Shown in pieces: positions 1 through 9,402 of a DNA stretch of 64,000 nt. How positions within the stretch are numbered: position 1 is the stretch's first letter; every line of letters begins with the position of its first letter. Where the stretch lies: NCBI GenBank assembly GCA_900542045.1, contig UQMI01000006.1, forward strand, positions 22,355 to 86,354, in the 5' to 3' direction. The position numbers were made by a program, and so were the translations under genes. The DNA comes from an uncultured Blautia sp. GTDB taxonomy: Bacteria > Bacillota > Clostridia > Lachnospirales > Lachnospiraceae. The notes under the pieces were generated by a model. That model saw nothing but the letters and a program-made list of their open reading frames with translations. It did no database searches and was not told the DNA's origin.

Positions 1-182
1 ACCGCAAGCAGCTGGTCCGCATGATCCGTGCTCACGGCACTGACAAAGTTCTGTTTGGATCCGACAGCCCCTGGACGTCCCAGAAAGAAGATGTGGAAGT
101 ATTCCGCAGCCTGGGCTCTCTGACCGACCTTGAAAAAGAACAGATTTTCTCCGGAAATGCCAGAAAACTGCTTGGGATCTGA
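1..182 (+). CDS. Amidohydrolase-like protein, C-terminal end (partial)
   Basis: Open from the window edge to a TGA at 180-182, giving the last 59 residues. The segment VLFGSDSPW followed by an acidic stretch and a final GNARKLL is the usual end of TIM-barrel metal-dependent hydrolases of the amidohydrolase-2 family, where the Asp of GSD is a metal ligand. The substrate cannot be told from the fragment. It converges with the minus-strand symporter, whose stop lies 18 bp away. Confidence 0.75.
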   Translation, partial: RKQLVRMIRAHGTDKVLFGSDSPWTSQKEDVEVFRSLGSLTDLEKEQIFSGNARKLLGI

Positions 183-199
183 TCCCAGGCAGTTTTTTA

Positions 200-1738
200 C
201 TATGCCTCTTCTTTTTCCGGAAGGGCAATTTTCCGTTTCACCGATACCGGCTCATCGTAACAGCTGAAGATCTCTTCCACTCTCTTCTTCTCCATCTTCG
301 GCGTCAGCACACTGACCACAGGCACTATGACCAGACCTGCCACCATGGCAGCAGCGCCCGCATTGATGGACGACTCAATAAAATGGAAAAACATATTAAG
401 GACCGTAATCCCCACTCCTGCAATGAAACTGGCCCACACAGCCGCTCTTGTCACCCTCTTCCAGAAAAGGCCGTAAAGGAACGGCGCCAGGAAGGCTCCC
501 GCCAAAGCTCCCCAGGAAATTCCCATGAGCTGCGCAATAAAAGTAGGCGGATCCAGTGCCAGAACCACAGAAACTGCAATAAAAAATACAATCAGCACCC
601 GCATGAGCAGCAGCTGCTTCTTATCGCTCAGGTCTTTCAGCAGATTTCCCTTGATAAAATCAAGAGTCAGTGTGGAACTGGAAGTCAGCACCAGCGAAGA
701 CAAAGTGGACATGGAAGCGGACAATACCAGAATCACTACAATACCGATCAGCACATCCGGAAGCGTAGAAAGCATTTCCGGTATAATGGCATCATAAATA
801 ATAGACCCATCCTGGGCATAAATAGCCGGATTATCAAACAATCTTCCAAAGCCTCCCAGAAAATAACATCCACCGGAAATGATCACTGCAAAAAATGTGG
901 AAATGATCGTTCCGGTCTTTACTGCCTTTTCATTCTTAATAGTATAAAATTTATGTACCATCTGCGGGAGTCCCCAGGTTCCCAGAGAAGTGAGGATCAC
1001 CACGCCCAGCAGGTTCAGAGGATCCGGGCCAAAGAACGAAGCGAAAGCCCCCGGCTGTCCCATGGTCAGAGGATTATCGCTGGGAATCTCCGATAGTGAG
1101 CGCACTGCCTGCATGAAACCGCCCTGGCCGTTCAGGACTGCCAGCACCACTGCCACAATACCTCCCAGCATAATGATACCCTGGATAAAATCATTGATAG
1201 CCGTGGCCATATAGCCTCCCAGGATCACATAGACACCTGTCAGAGTGGCCATCAGCACCACGCACACAGCATAAGGCACATCAAAAGCCATGCCGAACAG
1301 TCTGGATAGACCGTTATACAAGGAAGCCGTATACGGGATCAGAAAAACAAATACAATAGCTGAAGCAGCAATCCGCAGAGCATTACTGTCAAAGCGCTTT
1401 CCAAAAAAATCCGGCATAGTAGCCGCAGACAGATGGTGGGTCATAATCCGTGTCCTTCTGCCCAGCACCACCCAGGCCAGCAGGCTTCCCAGAATGGCAT
1501 TGCCCAGTCCGATCCAGGTAGAAGCCAGCCCGTATTTCCATCCAAACTGTCCGGCATACCCCACAAATACCACAGCGGAAAAATAGGAAGTTCCATAGGC
1601 AAAGGCAGTCAGCCACGGTCCCACAGAACGTCCCCCTAACACAAAATCTGTCACATTTCCCGCATGCTTTCTCGCATAAATGCCCACTCCGATCATGACA
1701 GCAAAAAACACGAGCAACATTACCAGTTTCACAATCAT
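200..1738 (-). CDS. Sodium:solute symporter family transporter
   Basis: A 512-residue protein made almost entirely of hydrophobic helices (about 12-13 segments), as expected for the SSS (PutP/SglT-like) family, which moves sugars, amino acids or organic acids into the cell with sodium. The N-terminal part carries the family pattern: a first helix, then a short loop FVLGGRSVGPWLTAFAYGTSYFSA, of which the GGR..GPW..AF..G..YFSA spacing is diagnostic. The charged tail (KRKIALPEKEEA) is cytoplasmic. Substrate unknown. It has its own promoter at 1814-1841 and is separated from nrdD by a hairpin, so it is probably transcribed alone. Confidence 0.88.
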   Translation of the reverse strand: MIVKLVMLLVFFAVMIGVGIYARKHAGNVTDFVLGGRSVGPWLTAFAYGTSYFSAVVFVGYAGQFGWKYGLASTWIGLGNAILGSLLAWVVLGRRTRIMTHHLSAATMPDFFGKRFDSNALRIAASAIVFVFLIPYTASLYNGLSRLFGMAFDVPYAVCVVLMATLTGVYVILGGYMATAINDFIQGIIMLGGIVAVVLAVLNGQGGFMQAVRSLSEIPSDNPLTMGQPGAFASFFGPDPLNLLGVVILTSLGTWGLPQMVHKFYTIKNEKAVKTGTIISTFFAVIISGGCYFLGGFGRLFDNPAIYAQDGSIIYDAIIPEMLSTLPDVLIGIVVILVLSASMSTLSSLVLTSSSTLTLDFIKGNLLKDLSDKKQLLLMRVLIVFFIAVSVVLALDPPTFIAQLMGISWGALAGAFLAPFLYGLFWKRVTRAAVWASFIAGVGITVLNMFFHFIESSINAGAAAMVAGLVIVPVVSVLTPKMEKKRVEEIFSCYDEPVSVKRKIALPEKEEA

Positions 1739-1778
1739 TCTCTTTCCCTCTCTTTCAAAGATGTTGCTTTTGCACTTT

Positions 1779-1793
1779 AAAGCGTTGCGCTTT
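1779..1793. promoter_or_regulatory. Palindromic operator candidate in the symporter leader
   Basis: The perfect inverted repeat AAAGCGTTGCGCTTT (6-bp arms, 3-bp centre) lies downstream of the symporter -10 box and about 40 bp before its start codon. The position fits a LacI/GntR-type repressor site. No regulator gene is next to it in this window, so the binding protein is unknown. Confidence 0.4.
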
Positions 1794-1813
1794 TAACCGC
1801 TAAATTAACTACC

Positions 1814-1841
1814 AGTATATCACAGAATCCGGGAAAGTCAA
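1814..1841 (-). promoter_or_regulatory. Promoter of the symporter gene
   Basis: On the minus strand: -35 TTGACT (1836-1841), 16-bp spacer, -10 TATACT (1814-1819) preceded by TGA, i.e. an extended -10. It points at the symporter start 76 bp downstream. Confidence 0.6.
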
Positions 1842-1886
1842 CTGGATTTTTTTAAAACAAAATATTTACCGTTCCGGAAAGCAATG

Positions 1887-1929
1887 AAACCGCCGTGAGA
1901 CAGACCAAGATAAAATCCCACGGCGGTTT
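1887..1929 (-). terminator. Hairpin downstream of nrdD
   Basis: Perfect 11-bp stem, AAACCGCCGTG paired with CACGGCGGTTT, starting 17 bp after the nrdD stop. The T-rich stretch on the minus strand is short (GGTTTCATTGCTTT), so termination may be incomplete. Confidence 0.55.
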
Positions 1930-1945
1930 GCAAAACCATCTTTAT

Positions 1946-4330
1946 TTATATCGAATACTGCTCCACATATTTCTGGATATTCGAAGCATTTACATATTTC
2001 TTCATATGCTCCCCGTCATTGACAATCAGCGTAGGAGCCTGGCGGATGCCGTATTTCTGCACCATATCCGGATGCGCATCGGCGTCGATCACTTCGTAAA
2101 TGGCGCCGGATTCATTAAGCATCTCTTTGGCAATCCTGCAGTTGGGGCAGGTGCTGGTAGTAAACAGAAGCGCCTCTGTCTTCTTCACCGGCTGAATTTC
2201 CACATCCTCTCCGGAAATTTTCACCAGGCTTGCATGGCTTTTGGCCTTATCCCAGTCGGAATGGAGTATGTCATACAGGTTCCGGTTCTTATATTCCTGG
2301 GCCTTTCCGTCATTCCAGTTCTGCACCGGCCGGTAATATCCGGTGATCCGGCTGTATACCTCTGCCTTCCTGCCGCATTTGGGGCAGGTAAAATGCTCGC
2401 CGGACAGATACCCATGCTCCGGGCATACCGAATAGGTGGGAGAAATGGTGTAATACGGCAGCTTATAGTTGGAAGCAATGGTGCGCACCAGGGCCGCAGC
2501 CGACTTCCAGTCCGGCAGCTTCTCTCCGAGAAACGCATGAAATACAGTTCCCGAAGTATACAGGGTCTGCATCTCATCCTGGATATCCAGCGCATCGAAA
2601 ATATCGGAGGTGTAATCCACCGGAAGATGAGAGCTGTTGGTATAATAGGGGGTATCTCCCTCTTTTCCTGCAGTCTTGATATCCGGCCAGCGCTTCCGGT
2701 CATGCTTGGCAAGCCGGTAGGCAGTAGATTCTGCCGGAGTAGCTTCCAGATTGTACAGGTCGCCGTACTGCTCCTGATAGTCTGACAGGCGTTCCCGCAT
2801 ATGGTTCAGCACATCAATGGTGAACTCCTGTGTCTTCCTGTCCGTCATGTCTTTGCCCAGCCATCTGGCATTGAGCCCCACTTCATTCATTCCCACCAGA
2901 CCAATGGTAGAAAAATGATTTTCAAAGCTGCCCAGATACCGCTTGGTATAGGGATACAGCCCTCCGTCCAGAAGCTTTGTGATCACTTCCCGCTTCACAT
3001 GAAGGGAGCGGGCCGCAATATCCATCATATGATCCAGTCTCGCATAAAATTCTTCCGGCGTCCTGGACAGATAAGCAATCCGCGGCATATTGATGGTTAC
3101 CACGCCAATGGAGCCTGTGCTTTCACCAGAGCCGAAGAATCCGCCGGATTTTTTGCGCAGTTCCCGAAGATCCAGCCGCAGACGGCAGCACATGCTGCGC
3201 ACATCGCTGGGCTCCATATCGCTGTTCACATAATTGGAAAAATACGGGGTGCCGTATTTGGCAGTCATTTCAAACAGCAGCCGGTTGTTCTCCGTGTCTG
3301 ACCAGTCAAAATCAGAGGTAATGGAGTAGGTGGGAATGGGATACTGGAATCCCCGCCCGTTGGCATCACCTTCGATCATGATCTCGATAAAGGCTTTATT
3401 CACCATATCCATTTCTTTCTTGCAGTCTTTATACTTAAAGTCCATCTCCCTGCCGCCCACAATGGCCGGCAGCTCTGCCAGATCATCCGGCACCGTCCAG
3501 TCCAGTGTGATATTGGAGAAAGGTGCCTGGGTTCCCCAGCGGCTGGGAGTATTCACTCCATAGATGAAAGATTCGATACATTTTTTTACTTCTTCATAAC
3601 TGAGGCTGTCTGCTTTTACAAAGGGAGCCAGATACGTGTCAAAAGAAGAAAAGGCCTGGGCTCCCGCCCATTCATTCTGCATGATCCCCAGGAAGTTCAC
3701 CATCTGATTGCACAGCACACTCAGATGTTTGGCCGGTGAAGATGTAATCTTTCCTTCAATGCCTCCCAGCCCTTCCCGTATCAGCTGCTTTAAAGACCAT
3801 CCGGCGCAGTATCCGGTGAGCATGGACAGGTCATGCAGATGCAGATCTGCATTCCTGTGGGCATCGGCAATCTCCGGATCATAGACCTCAGACAGCCAGT
3901 AATTGGCCGTTACTGCCCCGGAATTGCTCAGAATCAGGCCGCCCACGGAATAAGTCACCGTGGAATTCTCTTTCACACGCCAGTCCTCAATCTTCACATA
4001 ACTGTTTACAATTTCTTTATAATCCAGAATGGTGGATTTCATGTTGCGGACCTTTTCCCGCTGCTTCCGGTACAGGATGTATGCTTTTGCCACATCTGCG
4101 TATCCTGCCTGGATCAGCACATTCTCCACACTGTCCTGAATGTCCTCCACCTCAATCTTCTGGTCATGGATCTTCTCCTGAAAATCCGCGGTCACCCGCA
4201 GTCCCAGCAGGCTGAGCATGTCCGGGCTGTACTGCTTGGATTTGGCCTCAAATGCCTTGCCAATGGCTCCTGTGATCTTATCCAGTTGAAAATCTGTGAT
4301 CTCTCCATCGCGTTTAACTACCTGAAACAT
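1946..4330 (-). CDS. nrdD: Anaerobic (class III) ribonucleoside-triphosphate reductase with C-terminal thioredoxin-like domain
   Basis: Reduces ribonucleoside triphosphates to deoxyribonucleotides without oxygen, using a glycyl radical. The start chosen is the ATG at 4330 (MFQVVKRDGEI), the standard beginning of the ATP-cone domain, behind a purine-rich ribosome site; the frame stays open upstream but that part runs through the promoter. About 794 residues: ATP-cone, catalytic barrel, a zinc site (CPEHG...CPKCG) and the glycyl-radical motif RITGYY. Unusually it continues past the radical loop into about 70 residues with CPNC and APTLIVND, a glutaredoxin/thioredoxin fold that could supply reducing electrons. 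The activase gene nrdG is not adjacent. Regulation by NrdR is shown by the two boxes upstream. Confidence 0.93.
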   Translation of the reverse strand: MFQVVKRDGEITDFQLDKITGAIGKAFEAKSKQYSPDMLSLLGLRVTADFQEKIHDQKIEVEDIQDSVENVLIQAGYADVAKAYILYRKQREKVRNMKSTILDYKEIVNSYVKIEDWRVKENSTVTYSVGGLILSNSGAVTANYWLSEVYDPEIADAHRNADLHLHDLSMLTGYCAGWSLKQLIREGLGGIEGKITSSPAKHLSVLCNQMVNFLGIMQNEWAGAQAFSSFDTYLAPFVKADSLSYEEVKKCIESFIYGVNTPSRWGTQAPFSNITLDWTVPDDLAELPAIVGGREMDFKYKDCKKEMDMVNKAFIEIMIEGDANGRGFQYPIPTYSITSDFDWSDTENNRLLFEMTAKYGTPYFSNYVNSDMEPSDVRSMCCRLRLDLRELRKKSGGFFGSGESTGSIGVVTINMPRIAYLSRTPEEFYARLDHMMDIAARSLHVKREVITKLLDGGLYPYTKRYLGSFENHFSTIGLVGMNEVGLNARWLGKDMTDRKTQEFTIDVLNHMRERLSDYQEQYGDLYNLEATPAESTAYRLAKHDRKRWPDIKTAGKEGDTPYYTNSSHLPVDYTSDIFDALDIQDEMQTLYTSGTVFHAFLGEKLPDWKSAAALVRTIASNYKLPYYTISPTYSVCPEHGYLSGEHFTCPKCGRKAEVYSRITGYYRPVQNWNDGKAQEYKNRNLYDILHSDWDKAKSHASLVKISGEDVEIQPVKKTEALLFTTSTCPNCRIAKEMLNESGAIYEVIDADAHPDMVQKYGIRQAPTLIVNDGEHMKKYVNASNIQKYVEQYSI

Positions 4331-4429
4331 AATCTCCGTTACTTCCTTCCCCCGTTTGATCCCGGTAAAACTAAATCTGTCGCTTCTCTTTCTGTCCGAA
4401 AACGGGCAGCACATTTGTCGTGTATGGCT

Positions 4430-4458
4430 ATTGTAGCAAAGGGCACAGAAATAGTCAA
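4430..4458 (-). promoter_or_regulatory. nrdD promoter
   Basis: Minus-strand -35 TTGACT (4453-4458), 17-bp spacer, -10 TACAAT (4430-4435), about 100 bp before the nrdD start and directly downstream of the NrdR boxes. Confidence 0.7.
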
Positions 4459-4465
4459 CAGAAAA

Positions 4466-4481
4466 ACACCATATATTGTGT
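4466..4481. promoter_or_regulatory. NrdR box 1
   Basis: ACACCATATATTGTGT fits the 16-bp NrdR consensus (ACAC-AT-rich-GTGT). It is the copy nearer the nrdD promoter, 8 bp upstream of its -35. Confidence 0.85.
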
Positions 4482-4495
4482 TCTGTATTTTCAAA

Positions 4496-4511
4496 ACACA
4501 ATATATGGTGT
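4496..4511. promoter_or_regulatory. NrdR box 2
   Basis: ACACAATATATGGTGT, a second NrdR box exactly 30 bp (about three helical turns) from the first. The paired arrangement is the classic signature of nrd control by the ATP/dATP-sensing repressor NrdR. Confidence 0.85.
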
Positions 4512-4581
4512 TTCATAAAAAGGACACCGAATATCCATCCTGCTCTCTTTTAAAACATCCACTGGGCCATACCGCCTGCAT

Positions 4582-5823
4582 TTACGTTACTTTTCCATAC
4601 AGCTCCATGGGTACCCGTGCCTTTACGGCAATCCCCTCCGGCGTATATTCTTCCGAAATCAGCTGACCGCCTCTGCGGATCAGCTGGATCAGCCCTGCCT
4701 TCTCATAAGGGTATACCCGTTCGAAATAGATCTGGTCCTCCTCCAGGATCTCTTCCAGAACTTTCTTCAGCTCATCCAGTCCTTCTCCGGTCCTGGCAGA
4801 GATCTTCAGGCAGTAATCGGCCTTCAGATCCCGGATATGCTCTTTTTCCACCAGCTTATCCTGCTTGTTGAAAAGGGTTACGATCTTCTTGTCTTTTACC
4901 CCCAGCTGCTGCAGAGTATCGTACACCACATGCATCTGGGTCTCAAACTGAGGATTGGATACATCCACCACATGCAGAATAATATCCGCATATTTCGCTT
5001 CTTCCAGCGTACTCTTAAAAGCCTCCACCAGATGATGCGGCAGCTTCCGGATGAATCCCACTGTATCTGTAAGCAGGATCTCTTGGCCTTCCGCCAGTTC
5101 CAGAAGCCTGGTCGTAGGATCCAATGTGGCAAACAGTTTATCTTCTTCCAGTACACCGGCGCCGGTCAGCACATTTAAAAGAGTGGATTTGCCCGCATTG
5201 GTATAACCCACAATGGCAGCCACCTTACGCCCCGTCCGTCCCTTTCCGGAGCGCAGCAGCTCTCTGTGCCGCTCTACCTGCCGCAATTCCTGCTTCAGCT
5301 GCGTGATCCGGGCCCTGATCAGACGCCGGTCCATTTCCAGCTTCTTTTCTCCGGGACCTCTGGTTCCAATCCCTCCGCCCAGACGGGAAAGCGAATTGCG
5401 AAGCCCTACCAGTCTTGAAGCCCGGTACCGGAGCTGCGCCAGCTCCACTTGCAGCTTTCCTTCACTGGTGGCCGCCCGCCCGGCAAAAATATCCAGGATC
5501 AAAAGGGTACGGTCCATCACCTTACAGTCCAGTTCCTGTTCCAGATGATTCATCTGCACAGGGGACAGCTCATCGTCACAGATCACTCCTGTCGCTTCCA
5601 GACTCTGCACCATCTGCCGTATTTCTTCCGCCTTGCCGGTTCCCACATAGTTGCCGGGGTGGATCTGTTCCCGGTTCTGGATCACCTTTGCCAGGGTCAC
5701 TGCTCCTGCTGTCTGAGCCAGTTCTTCCAGTTCCTCCAGAGATTCCCAGGCATCCTCGCCCTCAGAGGTCTGGATGCCTATCAGGATCACCCGCTCGGTC
5801 ACCTGCTCATTTTCATACATCAT
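4582..5823 (-). CDS. hflX: Ribosome-associated GTPase HflX
   Basis: GTPase that binds the 50S subunit and splits or rescues stalled ribosomes. 413 residues, the usual length. Domains in order: the HflX nucleotide-binding N-terminal domain with the GTGKAEE loop, a coiled linker with the family signature SRLGGGIGTRGPGEKKLE, then the G domain: Walker A GYTNAGKSTL, switch region DPTTR, DTVGFIRKLP and NKQD. The start overlaps the stop of the TPR lipoprotein gene by 4 bp, so the two are translationally coupled. Confidence 0.95.
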   Translation of the reverse strand: MMYENEQVTERVILIGIQTSEGEDAWESLEELEELAQTAGAVTLAKVIQNREQIHPGNYVGTGKAEEIRQMVQSLEATGVICDDELSPVQMNHLEQELDCKVMDRTLLILDIFAGRAATSEGKLQVELAQLRYRASRLVGLRNSLSRLGGGIGTRGPGEKKLEMDRRLIRARITQLKQELRQVERHRELLRSGKGRTGRKVAAIVGYTNAGKSTLLNVLTGAGVLEEDKLFATLDPTTRLLELAEGQEILLTDTVGFIRKLPHHLVEAFKSTLEEAKYADIILHVVDVSNPQFETQMHVVYDTLQQLGVKDKKIVTLFNKQDKLVEKEHIRDLKADYCLKISARTGEGLDELKKVLEEILEEDQIYFERVYPYEKAGLIQLIRRGGQLISEEYTPEGIAVKARVPMELYGKVT

Positions 5824-6995
5824 CCGTTTTCATTCTCCGATCCATTCTCTGTTCCTGACGAATTTATCCCGTCAGAGGTTTCTGACTGCTCTGTTCCACC
5901 GGACGTTTCTGACTGCTCCGTTCCGTTTTCATCCTGAGAGGTCTGGCTGGTTCCTGTCCGGAACTGCAGGAATGTATATTCCCGCTGCGCGTCCTCGTCA
6001 TCGGGATACAGATCCAGATAAGTTTCAAATTTGGAAAGAGCCTCCTGAAAATTCATCTGCTTTTCATAGATGATCGCCTCATTGAACAGAAGCCCCTGCA
6101 TTTCATCATCCTCAGCTGCCCGCAGTCCCTTCTGGATATTGTCAAGGGCAGAAACATAATCTCCCTCCTCAATATCGCATAAGGCCAGGCCGTTATATCC
6201 TTTGGCTGTGCCTTCTTCTCCATCAATGTATTCCTGATACATGGTCCGTGCATTGTCCACGTCATTCTGCGCCAGATATACATCACCCAACAACAGCTTT
6301 GCCTCTCTGCTGTTTTTGTCAATGGCTTCTGTCAGAGACTCGGCAGCACTTTCATAGTCCTTCATGACATAATAGACCATTCCTCTTTCATAGTAGTCCT
6401 CTGCACTGCCGGCATTCTTTTCCAGCGCCCGGCTCAGATACTCCGTGCCGTCCGCTTCCATGGAACGGTCCGCATACGCCTGATAGATCTGAATTGCCAT
6501 TTCATAAGAGGAATCCGCCTCATAGGCCTGGTCAAAACAGTCTGCTGCCTCTTCATAATTATCCTGCTCCAGCTGGATTTTTCCCATCAGAAACAGACTG
6601 TCCACATCTGATTCCAGATCTATAGCCTGCTGACAGGACTGGGCTGCCACCTCGTACATACCTTCCCGGTAACAGGAAGCAGCCTGGTAAAGAAGTACAT
6701 CCCGCTGAAGGCCGCTGCTGATCCCTTCCTGATCCAGAGCTGACGCAAAGGCATTGGAAGCATCCAGATACTCTCCCATTTTATAATAGGCAATTCCCAG
6801 TCCCCGGTACGCTTCTGCCAGATATTCTCCCTGGTCAATGACCTGCTGATACCCCGATGCCGCTTCTTCGTACAGCCCGTTTTCCAGATCGGTACTGGCC
6901 TGCTCATAAACGGCCTGACTTTCACTTGTACACCCTGCCGCCAGGAGCAGGACCATTCCTGCCAGCAGACCCGTCACTGTTTTTTTTATTTTCAT
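5820..6995 (-). CDS. Tetratricopeptide-repeat lipoprotein
   Basis: Start placed at 6995 (MKIKKTVTG), behind GGAG at the right distance; the frame is open upstream but that part overlaps glmM. The first 21 residues are a lipoprotein signal peptide ending in LLAAGC, so the mature protein is anchored to the outer face of the membrane. The body is about ten degenerate TPR units (patterns such as YYKMGEYLDASNAF and YYVMKDYESAAESL), a scaffold for protein contacts. The last about 40 residues are low-complexity (repeated EQSETS, rich in Glu, Ser, Thr, Asn). It lies between glmM and hflX. Partner unknown. Confidence 0.8.
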   Translation of the reverse strand: MKIKKTVTGLLAGMVLLLAAGCTSESQAVYEQASTDLENGLYEEAASGYQQVIDQGEYLAEAYRGLGIAYYKMGEYLDASNAFASALDQEGISSGLQRDVLLYQAASCYREGMYEVAAQSCQQAIDLESDVDSLFLMGKIQLEQDNYEEAADCFDQAYEADSSYEMAIQIYQAYADRSMEADGTEYLSRALEKNAGSAEDYYERGMVYYVMKDYESAAESLTEAIDKNSREAKLLLGDVYLAQNDVDNARTMYQEYIDGEEGTAKGYNGLALCDIEEGDYVSALDNIQKGLRAAEDDEMQGLLFNEAIIYEKQMNFQEALSKFETYLDLYPDDEDAQREYTFLQFRTGTSQTSQDENGTEQSETSGGTEQSETSDGINSSGTENGSENENG

Positions 6996-7029
6996 AAATC
7001 TCCTGACTTCCTGTGCTGTTCCCAGAGGA

Positions 7030-8373
7030 TCAGACCGCCAGTCCTTCCTCATGGATGACCTGTACAACCTGCTCTACATACTTCTTGCAAAGCTCGTCTG
7101 TGGATGCCTCCACCATCACACGAATCACCGGCTCTGTGCCGCTTTCCCGCACCAGGATCCTGCCATCTTCGCCAAGAGCTCTGGCCACTGCTTCCACAGC
7201 TTCTTTTACCGCCGGGTTTTCCCGGGCCGTCTTTTTATCGGACACCCGGACATTCTGCAGCAGCTGGGGATAAATTGTCAATTCTTTTGCCAGATCATGA
7301 AGGGTAGATTTCTTTTCCACCATCGTCTCTGTCACCATCAGAGATGTCAGGATACCGTCTCCGGTTGCCGCATAGCGGCTGAAGATAATATGTCCCGACT
7401 GTTCTCCACCGATGCTGTGTCCATTGCTCAGCATATTCTCGCTGACGTATTTATCACCCACAGCAGTCTGCACATAAGAGATTCCCTCTCGCTCCAGCGC
7501 TTTGTACAGTCCAAGGTTGGACATAACAGTAGTCACCACTGTGTTGTTGTTCAGTTTATTCTGTTCCTTTAAATATTTGCCGCAGATATACATGATGTAA
7601 TCTCCGTCGATCACATTGCCCAGATGATCCACAGCGATACAGCGGTCCGCATCACCATCGTAAGCAAATCCAAGATCCAGCTCATGATCTACCACATATT
7701 TCTGCAGTACTTCAATATGCGTGGATCCGCAGTTGGCATTGATATTGGTTCCATCCGGATCATTGTTGATCACGTAGGTCTTTGCCCGGAGCGCGTCAAA
7801 CACGCTTTTGGCAATGGAAGAAGCGCTGCCGTTGGAACAGTCCAGACCGATCTTCAGATTTTTGAAATCCCGGGACGGAATAGAGATCAGATAACCGATA
7901 TAACGGTTTCTGCCGGATGCGAAATCCACAGTACGTCCCACGGCTTCTCTCACTGCCAGCGGAAGCTCCCCGATCTCGCCGTCGATATAGCTTTCGATCT
8001 TCTCTTCGATCTCTGCCGCGATTTTCTGTCCGTTTCCGTCAATAATTTTGATCCCGTTATCATAAAATGGATTGTGGCTTGCAGAGATCATAATACCGCA
8101 GTCAAAATCCTCTGTACGTACTGCATAGGAAACACTGGGTGTTGTGGTCACATGCAGCAGATACGCGTCTGCTCCGGAAGCCGTCAGTCCGGCAACCAGC
8201 GCGTATTCGAACATATAGCTGCTTCTTCTGGTATCCTTACCGATCACAATCTTGGCTTTGTGTTCCTGTCCGTAATACCATCCCAGAAATCGTCCTACTT
8301 TAAACGCATGATCCACTGTTAAAACCACATTTGCCTCTCCGCGGAAGCCGTCTGTTCCAAAATATTTACCCAT
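7030..8373 (-). CDS. glmM: Phosphoglucosamine mutase
   Basis: Interconverts glucosamine-6-phosphate and glucosamine-1-phosphate on the way to UDP-GlcNAc for peptidoglycan. 447 residues, full length. The N-terminus MGKYFGTDGFRGEAN is the family signature, the catalytic phosphoserine loop is ISASHNPFYDNG, the metal loop is DGDADRC, and the sugar-binding loop GGEQSGHI and the phosphate-binding RESGTEPVIRVM close the protein. Confidence 0.96.
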   Translation of the reverse strand: MGKYFGTDGFRGEANVVLTVDHAFKVGRFLGWYYGQEHKAKIVIGKDTRRSSYMFEYALVAGLTASGADAYLLHVTTTPSVSYAVRTEDFDCGIMISASHNPFYDNGIKIIDGNGQKIAAEIEEKIESYIDGEIGELPLAVREAVGRTVDFASGRNRYIGYLISIPSRDFKNLKIGLDCSNGSASSIAKSVFDALRAKTYVINNDPDGTNINANCGSTHIEVLQKYVVDHELDLGFAYDGDADRCIAVDHLGNVIDGDYIMYICGKYLKEQNKLNNNTVVTTVMSNLGLYKALEREGISYVQTAVGDKYVSENMLSNGHSIGGEQSGHIIFSRYAATGDGILTSLMVTETMVEKKSTLHDLAKELTIYPQLLQNVRVSDKKTARENPAVKEAVEAVARALGEDGRILVRESGTEPVIRVMVEASTDELCKKYVEQVVQVIHEEGLAV

Positions 8374-8432
8374 TTTTCATTCCTCTTTTCTACTCTATAT
8401 TTCCCTTTTTCTGCCACAGAACAACACTGCGG

Positions 8433-9353
8433 TCAGCCATACAGGTTCTCCGGATATACTCCTGCATCCACCAGACGCCGGAAAGACGCTTCCACGATCT
8501 CCCGGTCTTCCTGGTAGGTCACACCAAACCAGTTGTCATTGGACTTCAGCACGTCTACCTGGAGGATTCCCTGCTGCAGAAGATCATCCACCACTTCCGG
8601 CAGAAGGTATTCTGCCTTCAGCTCGCCTTCCGGCAGTGCTTTCAGGAATTTCACAAATCCCTGCTCCAGATATTCCATGAAATCCGGCGTCAGCCCCCAC
8701 ATGTTCATGGACACCAGTCTTCCTGCATCCAGAGGCTGCAATCCTCCGTTTTCCAGCCGGACTGCTGCTCCCTCCGGGGTTTTCACCACATTTCTGGTCT
8801 CCTGGATCCCGGTCAGTCTGCCTGCCTCATCCACTGAACAGATACCCCTGGTCACCGCTCCATTTTCACTGAGCGTATTTCCCAGCACAAATCCGGCCAT
8901 ACAGATGTGCAGGGTATCCTGTTTCTTCCGTTCTTCTGTCAGGTATTGATAAACCTTTACAAAGGCTTCTTTTCCATAGTAATCATCTGCATTGATCACC
9001 ACAAAAGGTTCCTTCAGCACTTTCCTGCAGGCCAGCACTGCCTGTCCTGTCCCCCAGGGTTTTACACGGTCCTCCGGACAGGAAAATCCCTCCGGCAGAT
9101 CCTCTTTTTCCTGAAATACATACGCCACCTCTGTAATGGTTTCGATCCTTTTTCCAATCATCTGCCGGAACGCTTCCTCTAGATCCTTCCGGATAATAAA
9201 AACCACCTTGTTAAATCCGGCCTCCAATGCATCATGTATGGAATAATCCATAATAATCTCTCCACTGGGACCCACCTGTGCCAGCTGCTTGATTCCTTTG
9301 CCAAACCTGCTGCCGATTCCCGCAGCCATAATGACTAATGCTGTTTTTTTCAC
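8433..9353 (-). CDS. Sugar nucleotidyltransferase (NTP-transferase family)
   Basis: 306 residues. It begins MKKTALVIMAAGIGSRFGKGIKQL, the nucleotide-binding signature of NDP-sugar pyrophosphorylases (GxGSRFG...K). VVINADDYYG is the metal-binding loop. These enzymes join a sugar-1-phosphate to an NTP. It follows glmM, so a role in cell-envelope precursors is plausible but unproven; the C-terminal acetyltransferase half of GlmU is absent. The sugar cannot be assigned. Confidence 0.82.
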   Translation of the reverse strand: MKKTALVIMAAGIGSRFGKGIKQLAQVGPSGEIIMDYSIHDALEAGFNKVVFIIRKDLEEAFRQMIGKRIETITEVAYVFQEKEDLPEGFSCPEDRVKPWGTGQAVLACRKVLKEPFVVINADDYYGKEAFVKVYQYLTEERKKQDTLHICMAGFVLGNTLSENGAVTRGICSVDEAGRLTGIQETRNVVKTPEGAAVRLENGGLQPLDAGRLVSMNMWGLTPDFMEYLEQGFVKFLKALPEGELKAEYLLPEVVDDLLQQGILQVDVLKSNDNWFGVTYQEDREIVEASFRRLVDAGVYPENLYG

Positions 9354-9402
9354 ACCTATCTCCTTTATCCTTGTAAAACCTCAATACCTCTTTGTTTTCC
9401 CC

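Noticed and set aside
383..1096. Long plus-strand frame opposite the symporter
   Set aside because: Shadow of the symporter gene; rich in Gln/His/Arg/Ser, with no ribosome site.
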